A stretch of DNA of 64,000 nt from positions 806,001 to 870,000 of the forward strand of contig NZ_JAKCFI010000002.1 of the NCBI RefSeq assembly GCF_021412625.1, read 5' to 3'. Positions 32,737 to 42,136 of this stretch are shown here, piece after piece. Below the pieces are notes generated by a model, which saw only the letters and a list, made by a program, of their open reading frames with translations, had not been told where the DNA came from and ran no database searches. The stretch is from Myxococcus stipitatus (lineage in GTDB: Bacteria; Myxococcota; Myxococcia; Myxococcales; Myxococcaceae). Both the position numbers and the translations under genes were made by a program. The stretch's first letter is position 1, and the number at the start of each line of letters is the position of its first letter.

Positions 32737-33606
32737 ATGACGCGAGACTTTGGGAATGTTGCGGTGCTCCCCGCGCGCGCGCCGGGCTATCACGCGCTGG
32801 GCGCCGACGAAGCGTTCGACGTCAGCGATTGCGTCTGTCGCGCGGGCGCTCACAGCCCTGTCTTTGGCGGCGAGCACTCCCGCGCCTCCATCAGCGTGGT
32901 GCTGTCCGGCGCCTTCCACGTCCGGGGACCGGAGGGCGACGCGGTGGTGGGGCCGGGCGCCCTGCTGCTCGGGAACCGTGCGGCCCCCTACGAGTTCCGG
33001 CACGTCGATGACGGAGGCGACCGTTCGCTCGTCGTCGAGTGCTCCGACTCCCTGCTGGACGAGGCGCTGCAATCACGGGGGAAGGCCGGCCGGGGGGCAC
33101 ATCCCTTCGCGCGGGTCTGCATCCCGGCGTCGGTGGCCTCGGTGGAGGCCGTGCTCCTGGCGCGACAGGCGCTCGAATGCGGTGAGGCGGAGTCGCTCCG
33201 GGAAGCGGCGTTGGCGATGGTGGACGCGGCGGTGAGGCTGGGAGGGGAACGGGGGGCGGCGCGAGTGGAGGTCTCCGACGCGCAGGCCCGCCGGGTCGCT
33301 CGGGTGCTGCGTCATCTGGAGTCCCATATCGCGGAGGACTGCTCGCTGGAGACCCTGGCGGGGGTCGCCGGGCTCACGCGCTTCCACTTCCTGCGCGTGT
33401 TCCGGGCGATGACGGGACAGACGCCCCGACAGCTCGTCATCGCCACGCGGCTGAGGGTGGCCGCGGCGTCCCTCCGGGAGAGCCGGGCGCGCATCACCGA
33501 TGTGGCCCTGGAGGCCGGCTTTGGTGACCTGGCCCACTTCACCACGAGCTTCACGCGGGCTTTCGGCGTCTCACCTCGCGCCTACCGCGCGCGCATGCGT
33601 CAGTGA
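32737..33606 (+). CDS. AraC family transcriptional regulator
   Basis: 289 residues. The C-terminal 100 residues contain two helix-turn-helices: SLETLAGVAGLTRFHFLRVF and ITDVALEAGFGDLAHFTTSF followed by R-A-F-G-V-S-P-R-A-Y-R, the AraC/XylS signature. The N-terminal 170 residues form a cupin-like sensor (SISVVLSGAFHVRGPEGD, GALLLGNRAAPYEF). It probably activates genes in response to a small molecule. The divergent PD40 lipoprotein gene is the nearest candidate target. GGAGG lies 19 bases from the ATG, rather far, so the start is less certain than the domain call. Confidence 0.9.
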   Translation: MTRDFGNVAVLPARAPGYHALGADEAFDVSDCVCRAGAHSPVFGGEHSRASISVVLSGAFHVRGPEGDAVVGPGALLLGNRAAPYEFRHVDDGGDRSLVVECSDSLLDEALQSRGKAGRGAHPFARVCIPASVASVEAVLLARQALECGEAESLREAALAMVDAAVRLGGERGAARVEVSDAQARRVARVLRHLESHIAEDCSLETLAGVAGLTRFHFLRVFRAMTGQTPRQLVIATRLRVAAASLRESRARITDVALEAGFGDLAHFTTSFTRAFGVSPRAYRARMRQ

Positions 33607-33920
33607 TTGGCCGGCCGAGGTTCATGGCCCGGTTCTCCACGGCGCGAGAGGCGTTCGCGATGCTGCTTGCCTTCACGGGATGCCCGCGGTGTTCCCATCC
33701 GCAGGCAGAGAGGCGCTGAGACGTATGGTTCCGGCGTGAGTCCAACCTCTGGCACTGGATGGCACACCCCTGGCCCGACAGGATGACAACCTATCAGGGC
33801 AGAGGCTCGGCTCATGGGGCTTTCGCTGCCAGGTACCCCGCCAGACCCCCCTCTCTTCCGCCTCCGCGCGTCGCCCCTCATCGAGGCGCGTCACACGGCG
33901 AGGCGTTGGGGCGAGTGGGG
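33607..33920. other. 314-base intergenic stretch
   Basis: This lies between the convergent AraC gene and a small hypothetical gene. No hairpin with a strong stem and no supported coding frame were found. Confidence 0.4.
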
Positions 33921-34319
33921 TCAGCCCAGCGAACGACCTTCGGCATCGGGCTTGGGGCGTCGCGCCACGACTGGCGGCGTCCCTCCGGCCCAATCCCACT
34001 TCTCACCATCCCAGAGTTGCTCGCGCCAACCCAGCGTACCGGCGGCTTCTCGTGCCCTGGCTCCGTGGGGAACGAGCGCCCAGCCCACTCGGGACTGCTT
34101 GCACTCTCCGCTCTTGAACTTCAGCAGTCGGTGCTGGCCACGCGCCTCTTCGCGCTCCGCGTCCCAGAGGGGTTGGTTCTTCAGCCCGGCTCCCTGGTAG
34201 TCCACGCCGTTCCAGTCACACCAGGCGAACACGTCCTTGATGCGGACGAGCTTGCCGCTCCTCGAAAGTGAAAGTTCGGTGACCGCCGCCACGAGGAGAT
34301 CAGGTGTGATGACGCGCAT
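33921..34319 (-). CDS. Hypothetical protein, 132 residues
   Basis: ATG 34319 has GAGG 6-7 bases upstream. The N-terminus MRVITPDLLVAAVTELSLSR is helical, and the region up to about residue 90 contains Trp, Tyr and charged residues (FAWCDWNGVDYQGAG, QHRLLKFKSGECKQSRVGW) typical of a small globular, possibly winged-helix, protein. There is no signal peptide or membrane segment. I do not recognise a family. It has no close partner: about 200 unassigned bases separate it from the gene upstream on the same strand. Confidence 0.55.
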   Translation of the reverse strand: MRVITPDLLVAAVTELSLSRSGKLVRIKDVFAWCDWNGVDYQGAGLKNQPLWDAEREEARGQHRLLKFKSGECKQSRVGWALVPHGARAREAAGTLGWREQLWDGEKWDWAGGTPPVVARRPKPDAEGRSLG

Positions 34320-34524
34320 GGAGGTACCTCGGTGCAGGTCAGTCGGATGCGGCAAACCTACCGTGAGGGTTGCCGCGGAGGTCCATGTGCGCCCCATGCC
34401 TTTGTCATGGTTCTGTCATGGCGCGCCGTGTCTGGCCCGCGGCCCCGAGGATGCGCAATCGCTCGTCCGCGACAGCGGCAATGTCCACGAGGCCCCCCGC
34501 CCGGAGGCGGAGGTGGCGCCGGTC

Positions 34525-36252
34525 TCATCTGTCCGGCGATGGACTGCATCCCGAACGAGCCGTGGGGTCGCAGCGGACAGTCGGGCTCTTGTGGCGAGGA
34601 CTCCGGACCGGGTCCACCGGGACGGGCTGGCCCGACTCCGGGCCGCTGAGCGGGGAGCTACTCGTATCGATGCGGACGTAGCCGCTCTGGACGGACATGG
34701 CTCCGTTCGAGTCCCTCACCCGAAGTGATGCGATGAAGATCCCGCTCGTGGTGTAGACGTGGTTCGTGAGGGCGGAGGCTGTTTGCGTCAAGGGGCTGCC
34801 ATCTCCGAAGTCCCAGAAGTACGTCAGCGTGTCCCCGTCGGGGTCGCTGCTGGCGCCGCCATTGAAGTTGACGGCGAGAGGAGGGGCGCCCTGGGTGGGG
34901 GACGCGGAGAGGGACGCCGTGGGCAGGCGATTGTGTTCGCCGGTGAAGGTGATGCGGCGGACCTCTCCGCCTCCCGCGTAGGTCGTGTAATAGAGCGCCT
35001 GGTCCTCGCCCGCGGGGCCGAAGAGCAGCGTCACCGCGGAGCCGCTGCCCAGCCCGGTGGCGAAGGCCTCCACCGTCACGTCGGTCCCCGAGCCCCTCGT
35101 CAGCTTGAACATCTTGCCGCAGACGTAGTCGCTGAAGAAGTACGCGTTGTCGTCCGATGCGGCCAACGACCCGGGAGGAGCGAAGGCACCACCCGTGATG
35201 GATTCGCACCCCTGGAAGGGCGAGCCCGCGGGGTTGGTGCCGTGCTTGTAGTCGAAGAGGGGATTGGTCATCCCCGCTGGAGGCGGACCACAGTTGGTGG
35301 TGGAGCCGGTGGCGCAGTGCCCCTCGCGAACGTTCCAACCGTAGTCCGCGCCCAGGATGCCCTCGTCGATCTCCTCCCAGGTGTCCTGTCCCACGTCGTT
35401 GATGAGGAAGCTGCTGGTGCCGGGCTTCATGGCGAAGCGGAACGGGTTGCGCAGGCCGGTGGCGAAGATCTCCTGACAGGGCCCCGTGCCTGGAGGCACG
35501 CCGGCCGGATTGGCGCAGCGGCGGCTCCCCGGGACCGCCGCGAAGGGGTTGTCCGTCGGGATGCCGCCGTTCTTGCGGATGCGGAGGATCTTCCCCAGCG
35601 GCACGTCCAGCCGTCGCGCGGTGGCGTTCAGGCTCGCGCAACGGCTCGGGTCTCCGAGCTGGCATCCGCCGTCACCCACGCTGACGTAGAGAAACCCGTT
35701 CGAGCCGAAGTGGAGGTCGCCAGCGTTGTGGTTGCTCGCGGTGGAGGGGATGTTGTCCAGCAGGACGAGTTCGCTGGCCGGGTCCACCGTGTTCGTATCC
35801 GACAGCGTGAAGCGCGACACGCGGTTGACGGGCACGTTGGCGGTATTCGACACGCAGGTGTTGAACTTGTTGAACGTGTAATAGAGGAAGACGTGGTGGG
35901 TGATGGTGAACGCCGGGTCCACGGCGATGCCCAGGAGCCCGCGCTCTCCGTTGGAGCACAGCTTGGAGGCGAGGTTCAGCGCCGGGGTCGGGAGGAGGAC
36001 GCCGCCACTGACGACGCGAAGCTGGCCGGGCTGAGTGGTGATGAGCAGCCGCCCGTCCGGTGTGAAGCCGAGCGCGGTGGGGCGATCGACGACCGTCACC
36101 AACTCATCGGCATAGTCGGGCGGCAGGGTGATGGCGGCCCTCGTGCTTCCGAGGGGGGCTGATACCACGGCCTCTTCTTCCGAAGGCGTGCAGGCCGGGC
36201 CGAGCAAGAGGAGGGGGAGGAGCCGCGCGATGAGACGGGACCAGGATGCCAA
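34525..36252 (-). CDS. Sorbosone/glucose-dehydrogenase-type (PQQ-like) propeller lipoprotein with PKD domain
   Basis: 575 residues. The start is a TTG at 36252 with TGGAG 6 bases before it; it gives LASWSRLIARLLPLLLLGPAC, a lipoprotein signal, whereas longer readings have an implausible Arg/Pro-rich leader. Residues about 50-440 form a GSDH-type propeller: PTALGFTPDGRLLITTQPGQ, GERGLLGIAVDPAF, HNAGDLHFGSNGFLYVSVGD, GKILRIRKNGG, ATGLRNPFRFAM and GADYGWNVREG, all characteristic of soluble aldose-sugar dehydrogenases. A PKD domain follows (about 450-540: SSDPDGDTLTYFWDFGDGS). The C-terminal 45 residues are unstructured, Ser/Pro-rich. It probably oxidises sugars at the envelope or binds glycans. 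Whether PQQ is bound is unknown. Confidence 0.85.
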   Translation of the reverse strand: MASWSRLIARLLPLLLLGPACTPSEEEAVVSAPLGSTRAAITLPPDYADELVTVVDRPTALGFTPDGRLLITTQPGQLRVVSGGVLLPTPALNLASKLCSNGERGLLGIAVDPAFTITHHVFLYYTFNKFNTCVSNTANVPVNRVSRFTLSDTNTVDPASELVLLDNIPSTASNHNAGDLHFGSNGFLYVSVGDGGCQLGDPSRCASLNATARRLDVPLGKILRIRKNGGIPTDNPFAAVPGSRRCANPAGVPPGTGPCQEIFATGLRNPFRFAMKPGTSSFLINDVGQDTWEEIDEGILGADYGWNVREGHCATGSTTNCGPPPAGMTNPLFDYKHGTNPAGSPFQGCESITGGAFAPPGSLAASDDNAYFFSDYVCGKMFKLTRGSGTDVTVEAFATGLGSGSAVTLLFGPAGEDQALYYTTYAGGGEVRRITFTGEHNRLPTASLSASPTQGAPPLAVNFNGGASSDPDGDTLTYFWDFGDGSPLTQTASALTNHVYTTSGIFIASLRVRDSNGAMSVQSGYVRIDTSSSPLSGPESGQPVPVDPVRSPRHKSPTVRCDPTARSGCSPSPDR

Positions 36253-36679
36253 GGGAACTCCAGGTAGGGGAGTGGGGTGCCCTGGCTTTGTCGATGGGGC
36301 GTGTCGTTCGCGAGGAGAGTCGCGCGCCGTGTGCGCGGGTGGACGGCGCGGACTCTGGCGCTCGCCGTGGCTGTCCGATGGTGTCCAGAGACGATGCCCT
36401 TTCGCGACGACGCGGGGCGCGTGCGAAGCCCGCATGCCGCCGCGCTCCATGCGGTGGACATCGGATGGATGGGGCCGCGGGCCGGAGACCTCCACGTCCA
36501 TTGCCAGACACGCCAGTCCTCGAATCAGCGCTGATTTCGATGGGCGGAGTTGGCGACCCCGTGCCGGACCAACGGGGGAGCATACGTCGAAGCCACGAGA
36601 TGCCACTCAGCGTGGTTCAGCCAGACAACCATCCGTGAGCCGCACGATGAGCATGTGTGACGGATGGTAGGGTGGGAGA
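36253..36679. other. 427-base divergent intergenic region
   Basis: It lies between the sugar-dehydrogenase-like gene and the metalloprotease gene. No clear promoter boxes, dyads or small genes are visible. Confidence 0.4.
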
Positions 36680-38392
36680 ATGTCCTTCCGCCTGTACGTC
36701 TCGCGACTCGCCCTCGTTGGTGCAATCTCCGTTGGGTGCGGCTCGGAATCTCCCGGCAACGACGCCGTCGGACAGACCCAGGTCATCCGGCCCGCCGAGC
36801 GGCTGAGGGTGGCTCCCGGAGTGCCGGTGGCCATCGAGTGGAGTTCATCGATCGCGGACTCGGCCACGGTGGACCTGTTCGCCGACGCGGATGGCGATCC
36901 GGAGACGACCTCGGATCGGCTCCCGCTCACGCTTGGCAATGCGGCGGTCGCCGGGTCGACGGTCTCCACCTGGCAGACGGCCGACGTGCCGTTCGGCAGC
37001 TATCACGTCATCGCTCGCAGGAGTGACCGGTTGGGCACGCACGTCACCACGGCGCCGGGTGTCGTGGAGGTCGTCGAGCCGCTCCTCTCCGTGGAGAACC
37101 TCGGTGCGGGTGAGCGGTTGCGGTACCCAGTGGCGTTGCTTTCCGGCACCGTGCCGACGGATACGGCGGAGGTCTCCGCCGGTCTGGTCGACGCGCCGAG
37201 GAGCCCGTGGCCGGCGCACGGCGGCCGGTTCAAGGCCCTGGTGCGGCTCGTCCCTGGCGCGAACGATGTCGTGCTCGAGGCAGGAGGTGTGCTTCACCGG
37301 TTCGCCGTCGCCTACACGCCCATGACCAACCCGCGCGTCGTCCGCTTCGTGTACATGCTCGCCGCGGATTCGGAAGGGCGGTTCGACGCGCCCGCGGGAG
37401 CGCCGAACGACGTCGCGAGCGCCCTGCGTAGAATCGGCACTGCGGCCGAGCTCATGCAGACCTTCATGGCGGAGTCCCTCGAGGCCGAGGGATTCGGGCG
37501 CCGGACGTTCCGCCTCGCGCGCGACAAGTCTGGCGCTCCTCTCGTGGAGACCTTCCGCAGCTCGCTGACCACCGCCCAGGCGCGGGCCATGAGTGATTAC
37601 GACCTGTATTTCCATCTCGAAGGTGAGCTCGCCGCGTTGCCCGACCATGACTGGACCATCAACGTGGTCATCCTGTCGACGACGCACTTCGATCCGGCGC
37701 AACAGCAGGTGTTCTCTCATACCGCGCTCGGCGGCAATCGGCTCGCGCTCTTCGGGAGTGGTGGTCTGCACACGTGGGCCGAGTCGCTCGACGAGGTCGC
37801 CGCGCGCTTCCTGGACGCGCGGCGCATCGACAGGGCCGCGCTGTTCGACGACAGCGTCGGGCGCGGGACCTACTGGGCAAACTACGCCACCGGCGCGGGG
37901 GCGACGCTGCACGAGCTCGGCCATTGCTTCAGCCTGCTGCATCCGACCAACAACAAGGGTGTGATGATGCGCGATTTCGACTTCTTCAACCGCACGTTCA
38001 TGGTCGAGGAGCCCGAGAGCGAGCTGGGGCCGGCCTTCGCGCCGGTGCTACCCGAGCAGGAGCCTGGCTGGGATCGGAGCAGCGCGGTGCGCCTGGGATT
38101 CCACCGGTGGCTCGACCCCGACAACGCGCGCTACGCGGTCAATGAGATTCCTGTGTTGAGCGAGACGGCGACCAGCGTCACGTTCTCCAGCAAGGCGGGG
38201 GTTCGGCACATCGCCTGGGGCACGAACGATTTCATCGCCTGGCATTCCGAGTTCCTCCAGGTCCCCCCACCGTCGGTGACCGAGCAGAAGAGCGTGCTCA
38301 AGGCGCGCTTCCCGGGTGAGACGAAGCTTCGGGTGAGTGTGATCGATGCCGATGGCAACATCGGCGAACGAGAAGTCCTGTTGCAGGAGTGA
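36680..38392 (+). CDS. Putative secreted zinc metalloprotease (HExxHxxxxxH)
   Basis: 570 residues. The lipoprotein-like leader MSFRLYVSRLALVGAISVGC is followed by about 200 residues of Ig-like beta sandwich (ADADGDPETTSD region). The catalytic motif HELGHCFSLLH places zinc ligands at His411, His415 and His421 with Glu412 as general base. The spacing is that of metzincins, but Ser stands where Gly is usual. Flanking sequence (VYMLAADSEGRFDAP, FGSGGLHTWAESLDEV, GVMMRDFDFFNRTF) agrees with the 'Metallopep' group (PF12044) known mostly from fungi, plants and some bacteria, as far as I can judge. The C-terminal 120 residues look like a jelly-roll (mannose-binding-lectin-like) domain. Probably surface-bound. 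Confidence 0.75.
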   Translation: MSFRLYVSRLALVGAISVGCGSESPGNDAVGQTQVIRPAERLRVAPGVPVAIEWSSSIADSATVDLFADADGDPETTSDRLPLTLGNAAVAGSTVSTWQTADVPFGSYHVIARRSDRLGTHVTTAPGVVEVVEPLLSVENLGAGERLRYPVALLSGTVPTDTAEVSAGLVDAPRSPWPAHGGRFKALVRLVPGANDVVLEAGGVLHRFAVAYTPMTNPRVVRFVYMLAADSEGRFDAPAGAPNDVASALRRIGTAAELMQTFMAESLEAEGFGRRTFRLARDKSGAPLVETFRSSLTTAQARAMSDYDLYFHLEGELAALPDHDWTINVVILSTTHFDPAQQQVFSHTALGGNRLALFGSGGLHTWAESLDEVAARFLDARRIDRAALFDDSVGRGTYWANYATGAGATLHELGHCFSLLHPTNNKGVMMRDFDFFNRTFMVEEPESELGPAFAPVLPEQEPGWDRSSAVRLGFHRWLDPDNARYAVNEIPVLSETATSVTFSSKAGVRHIAWGTNDFIAWHSEFLQVPPPSVTEQKSVLKARFPGETKLRVSVIDADGNIGEREVLLQE

Positions 38393-38493
38393 CCGAGCGC
38401 GGAAGAAGGGGCGCGAGGCCACGAGGAACGACGCCACGGACGTCATGGGGGCACGCGCGGGTGGGGGGGCTCGCCGGGGACCTCCGGAGGGCT

Positions 38494-39111
38494 TCAGTCT
38501 CCTCCGTCGTCGTCGGTGCCTCCGTCATCGTCGTCGTCCTTTCGCAGGATGATGTCGCGCACCAGCGACTCACCCTCGCGGACGCAGAGCTCTTCCTCGA
38601 CCTTGCCGAGCTTGTCGCCTTCGACCTCCAGCGTGTAGCAGCCCGCGGGGAGGGGGCCGACGCGAACCTCTCCGGTCGACGTGTCCATTTTCAGGTCGTC
38701 GAGCGTCGTGCCCTCGACCTCCACCTCGCCTCGTTCGGGCACCTTGCCGTCGGTGTCCCGCATCCTCACGGTGATGAAGGCGCCCTGGGGCGCGTCGATG
38801 TCGCCCAGGTCGGTGACGCGGGCCCCTCGTGGCACCACCTTCGCGCGCGCCGCCCGGGTGCGCGAGGCCACCAGGAACAGCTCCACGGACGTCGCGGGGA
38901 CGCCCGCGAGCTCGAAGCGTCCGTCCGCCCCCACGCTCGCGCGAAGGTCGGGTTGTCCGAGCACGCTCACGTGCGCCACGTCGGCCTCGGCGCCGAGGAG
39001 TCTCCCCCGCACCGTGCCTTCCTCGAAGAGCCCGTTGTTGAAGCCGCCACAGGCCCCCGCGAAGGCCAGGGCCCCGAACGCCACGAGCCAGGGATGTCTC
39101 GGTGCACGCAT
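38494..39111 (-). CDS. Lipoprotein with carboxypeptidase-regulatory-like folds and acidic tail
   Basis: 205 residues. ATG 39111 overlaps the caspase-like gene's stop (TGATG), so the two are translationally coupled. The leader MRAPRHPWLVAFGALAFAGAC is a lipoprotein signal. Two beta-rich repeats of about 75 residues follow, each with G-R-F-E-L-A-G-V-P or VGPLPAGCYTLEVEG type strands, resembling carboxypeptidase-regulatory (transthyretin-like) domains. The C-terminus ends in KDDDDDGGTDDDGGD, a calcium-binding-like acidic run. A very similar acidic tail is found in the divergently encoded lipoprotein at 42504-43262. As last gene of the sigma/anti-sigma/caspase operon it is probably a periplasmic partner of the protease. 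Confidence 0.8.
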   Translation of the reverse strand: MRAPRHPWLVAFGALAFAGACGGFNNGLFEEGTVRGRLLGAEADVAHVSVLGQPDLRASVGADGRFELAGVPATSVELFLVASRTRAARAKVVPRGARVTDLGDIDAPQGAFITVRMRDTDGKVPERGEVEVEGTTLDDLKMDTSTGEVRVGPLPAGCYTLEVEGDKLGKVEEELCVREGESLVRDIILRKDDDDDGGTDDDGGD

Positions 39112-40781
39112 CAGAAGCGATACCCTCCGCCCAGCAACAGGCCTCCGAATCCCACCGCGCGGGTCTTCCCGTCCACGGGCACATAGGCCCATAGGAGTTG
39201 GCCCTTCGCCTCCAGCACGAGCCGGCTTCCCACGCGCCATGACACTCCCGCCATCCAGCCAGGCCACACCGTGACGTAGCGCTCGTCCTGGCTCAACAGG
39301 TCCAACTGGAAGGAGCGCTCCAGCCACAATGCGGCCACACGCGGCCCCGTGGACACGCCCAGCCGGCCCCACCTCCACGAGGGCCCCACCGTCACGCCGA
39401 GCATCACCGCGCGATGCCGCGTCGGCACCGTCCCACCCACGGCGAGTTGGAGCGCCTGGTGTCCCTGTCCGGCGGACAGGTCAACGCCCACGTCCAGTCT
39501 CTGCTCCAGGAGCGCGCCGGCCCATCGCAGGCTCGCGCCCGCCATCATCGTGGGGGGCAGCACCTCGCGGCGGCTGCGTCCATCCAGGAAGCCCAGGGCC
39601 CCCACTTCCAGGGCCACGGTGCGACGCGAGCCCTCCGTGGGTTCGCTCAGCAGTGAGTCCAGGGCCCGTCGCTCACCGGGCCGGAAGGCCACGGTGTCCT
39701 CCCACAGCAGCTCTCCGCCCTTGTGCAGTCCCAGCCGTCGGTTCCCCTCGGGCAGCGTCACGCCGCCCGGGAGCTCGCCGGCGTCCACGCCATCCACCTT
39801 GAGCGTGAAGCCCTCCAGTCGCGGGCTGTAGGAGAACACCTCGGGCTGGCCCGGCTGGGTCAGCGTCCCGGCGAGGAACACGGGGTCCGCTCCCACCTCG
39901 GTCATCCGGGCGCTCGGGCGCTGGCGGCCCTGGGTATACGTCCACGTGTGTCGGCGCGCCCAGTCATGGGCCTCGGTGGCGCTCACCGCGCCATCCCGGT
40001 TGCGGTCTCCCCGTCCGTCGAGCGCCTCCACGAAGAAGTGGGTGTAGATGTCGTTGGCGAGCGCGTCGTCCTCGCGCGCCGCCTCGCCCCAATCGCTGGC
40101 GGACAGCACCAGCGAGGCGCGGCTGTCCTCCTCCAGCGGCCGGGGCGGGAACGCCCCCTTGGTGCGCTCCAATTCGTCGAGCACCGAGGGTGGCAGCAGG
40201 GACTTGCCGGTGCCACTGTGGCAGGTGGCCAGCACCAGCACGCGGCGCCGCGAGCCCAGGCGCTCCAGCTCCCGTTCGAGGACGGCCATCTCCAGGCCCG
40301 TCCCCTGGACGTCCCGGAAGCGGGTGTCGCGCATCACGAGGTAGCGTTGCAGCTCTCCTCGCGCGTCGCGCGCGAGCGTGCCGTGGCCCGAGACGTAGAC
40401 CACCAGGATGTCCTTGGGACGCCAGGGGCGCGCGGCGAGTGCGCGCAGGGCTTCCAGGACCGCCGCGCGCGTCGTCCGCTCCGGCTGGTTCAGCACCGTC
40501 ACCGAGTGGAAGCCGCCGCGCCGCGGGTCCGCCAACGCGCGCCCCAGGTCCTCGGCGTCCTTGCCCGGGTAGCGCAGGTCGTTCCAGGCGTCGTCGTCGT
40601 ACTGGCCGATGCCGATGAGCAACGCATGGCGCTCGCCCTCGTACGCCGCCTCGAGCCTCGCGGAGTCCAGGCTCACGCGCACCGCTTTCCCCTTCGCCCC
40701 GGCGGCCGCCACGCCGCAGCCCGAGAGCAGCAGGAGGCAGAGCCACAGGACGACGTGGAGGCGGGAGCGGCGCACGGACAC
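39111..40781 (-). CDS. Lipid-anchored caspase-like protease (peptidase C14) with EF-hand loop, PEGA-like domain and C-terminal beta-barrel-like region
   Basis: 556 residues, GTG start 2 bases after the anti-sigma stop. The leader ends CLLLLSGC (Cys22), a lipobox. Residues 50-275 form a caspase-hemoglobinase fold: strand RHALLIGIGQYDDD, then catalytic His133 in YVSGHGT and Cys187 in VLATCHSG. A dockerin-like calcium loop DRNRDGAVSATE lies at about 259-270. Residues about 320-376 (FTLKVDGVDAGELPGGVTLPEG onward) look like a PEGA domain. The last 170 residues have alternating hydrophobic strands and end in GGGYRF with a terminal Phe, as outer-membrane barrel proteins do. Basic (Arg/Lys) cleavage specificity is usual for bacterial members but is not shown here. 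It would act in the periplasm or at the outer membrane. Confidence 0.85.
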   Translation of the reverse strand: MSVRRSRLHVVLWLCLLLLSGCGVAAAGAKGKAVRVSLDSARLEAAYEGERHALLIGIGQYDDDAWNDLRYPGKDAEDLGRALADPRRGGFHSVTVLNQPERTTRAAVLEALRALAARPWRPKDILVVYVSGHGTLARDARGELQRYLVMRDTRFRDVQGTGLEMAVLERELERLGSRRRVLVLATCHSGTGKSLLPPSVLDELERTKGAFPPRPLEEDSRASLVLSASDWGEAAREDDALANDIYTHFFVEALDGRGDRNRDGAVSATEAHDWARRHTWTYTQGRQRPSARMTEVGADPVFLAGTLTQPGQPEVFSYSPRLEGFTLKVDGVDAGELPGGVTLPEGNRRLGLHKGGELLWEDTVAFRPGERRALDSLLSEPTEGSRRTVALEVGALGFLDGRSRREVLPPTMMAGASLRWAGALLEQRLDVGVDLSAGQGHQALQLAVGGTVPTRHRAVMLGVTVGPSWRWGRLGVSTGPRVAALWLERSFQLDLLSQDERYVTVWPGWMAGVSWRVGSRLVLEAKGQLLWAYVPVDGKTRAVGFGGLLLGGGYRF

Positions 40782-40783
40782 GT

Positions 40784-41560
40784 TCAGCGAAGATACCCCG
40801 GCATCACCTGGAGCCGGAGGCGCGCCTGGAGGGCCTCGTCGGGCACCCGTCCGCTCGCGAGGGATTCGTCGCGCGCGGCCGCGGAGCGAGGGCCTCGGGG
40901 CCAGGCGACCAGCACCAGCGTCCGGGGGCCTTGCTCACCTTCCAAGGACACGCCCGCCAGCTCGCCCCCCTCGCGCAGGTCGTGTGTTCCCGACACCAGC
41001 GTGTAGCCGCCCAGCATCTGCGTCGGGGCTCCTGGCGACTCCAGCGCGAGCAACGCATCGGCGACCTCGTTGGAGCGGTAGCGCACCAGCACCACGGCGT
41101 CGGACGGCAACGGGGCGTCTTCGGTGACGGAGTGCAGGCTCCCATCCGGCAGACGAGCGACGGCCGTCACCTCCAAGGACGAGCCCGCGCCGCCCTTCAG
41201 CCTCCATGAGGAGCCCGCTTGCTCGCTCGTGGTGGGAAGGGGGCGCAGCGCGAAGGCGACCGAGGCCGCGACGGCCACCGCCACGGCGCCCGTGAGCCAG
41301 GCGCGTCGAGGAGGGGCCAGACGTCGCCGCAGCCGGGCCCAGCCCACCGCGTCCTCTCGCACGGGGCCCAGCGCGCCCAACGTCTCGTCGGTCATCGCCT
41401 GGAGACCGAAGGCGTCGTCGCCACCGGTCTGCTCGAGGAACGCCTCGCACACCTCGCAGTCGCGGGACAGGTGGTCGGCGAAGTAGGCCACCGCGTCAGG
41501 CGACTCGTCCTTCAAGGTCTTCCAACTGCGCGCATCCAGGTGCCTGCCCGCGTCGCTCAT
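40784..41560 (-). CDS. Membrane-anchored anti-sigma factor
   Basis: 258 residues. The N-terminal part has H30-x4-C35-x2-C38 (ADHLSRDCEVCE), a slight variant of the HX3CX2C zinc anti-sigma motif. One membrane segment follows at about 87-103 (LTGAVAVAVAASVAFAL). The outer 150 residues (LKGGAGSSLEVTAVARLPDG and on, to LVAWPRG) resemble the DUF4384-like sensor domains often seen beside caspase and CHAT proteases. It is encoded 3 bases after the ECF sigma gene, the usual order for a sigma/anti-sigma pair, and should hold that sigma factor at the inner membrane until a periplasmic signal arrives. The caspase-like gene follows directly and may take part in the signal or be its output. Confidence 0.82.
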   Translation of the reverse strand: MSDAGRHLDARSWKTLKDESPDAVAYFADHLSRDCEVCEAFLEQTGGDDAFGLQAMTDETLGALGPVREDAVGWARLRRRLAPPRRAWLTGAVAVAVAASVAFALRPLPTTSEQAGSSWRLKGGAGSSLEVTAVARLPDGSLHSVTEDAPLPSDAVVLVRYRSNEVADALLALESPGAPTQMLGGYTLVSGTHDLREGGELAGVSLEGEQGPRTLVLVAWPRGPRSAAARDESLASGRVPDEALQARLRLQVMPGYLR

Positions 41561-41563
41561 GGT

Positions 41564-42136
41564 TCATCCCACTCCCGCGGCCAGCAGCCGCGCCAGCAAC
41601 TGCCGCTTCACCCGCGCGCGGAATCGCTCCAGGCGCATCGTGACGGCGCTCTTGCCCAGCCCGAGGCGCTCGGCGATCTCCCGCGCGCTCAGCTCTCCCT
41701 CCACATAGAAGAGGCGGACCGTTTCCTTCTCGGGGCCCTCGGGCAGCTCCTCGATGAGCGCTCGTACCACCGCCACGCGCCGCTCCAGCTCCAGCGTCGG
41801 AGGGACGGCGGGGGTGGTCGTCTCCAACTCCAGCGCCAGGTCCTCCGCAGCGCGCCCCCGGAGCCGAGCACCCCGGCTGAGCGCCTGGGCATGGTGCCGG
41901 GCGATCGTCACCAACCAGCGACCGAAGGCCCGCGGATGCTCGAGGCGCGCGAGCTCCCGGAAGGCCCGGACGAACGTCTCCTGGACCACGTCCTCCACTT
42001 CCGCCGGCCCCAGCGAGGAGTAGCCCAGCGCGACGCGCCGCACGGAGCCCTGGAAGCGCTGGTAGAGCTCCCGGTGGGCGTCCTGCGCGCCCCGGGTCGC
42101 CCGCTGGATGCAGGTGGCGAGCTCCTCCTCCGTCAC
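41564..42136 (-). CDS. ECF RNA polymerase sigma factor
   Basis: 190 residues. The start is GTG 42136 with AGAGGGG upstream; longer readings add an unlikely Pro/Arg-rich leader. Region 2 is ATRGAQDAHRELYQRFQGSV to VEDVVQETFVRAFR, with the DVVQETF core and W-L-V-T-I-A-R-H. Region 4 is LIEELPEGPEKETVRLFYVE and LSAREIAERLGLGKSAVTMR. It heads the operon sigma, anti-sigma, caspase-like protease and acidic lipoprotein. A GGAAC-N16-GTCTGA promoter about 290 bases upstream on this strand suggests that it drives its own operon. Confidence 0.92.
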   Translation of the reverse strand: MTEEELATCIQRATRGAQDAHRELYQRFQGSVRRVALGYSSLGPAEVEDVVQETFVRAFRELARLEHPRAFGRWLVTIARHHAQALSRGARLRGRAAEDLALELETTTPAVPPTLELERRVAVVRALIEELPEGPEKETVRLFYVEGELSAREIAERLGLGKSAVTMRLERFRARVKRQLLARLLAAGVG

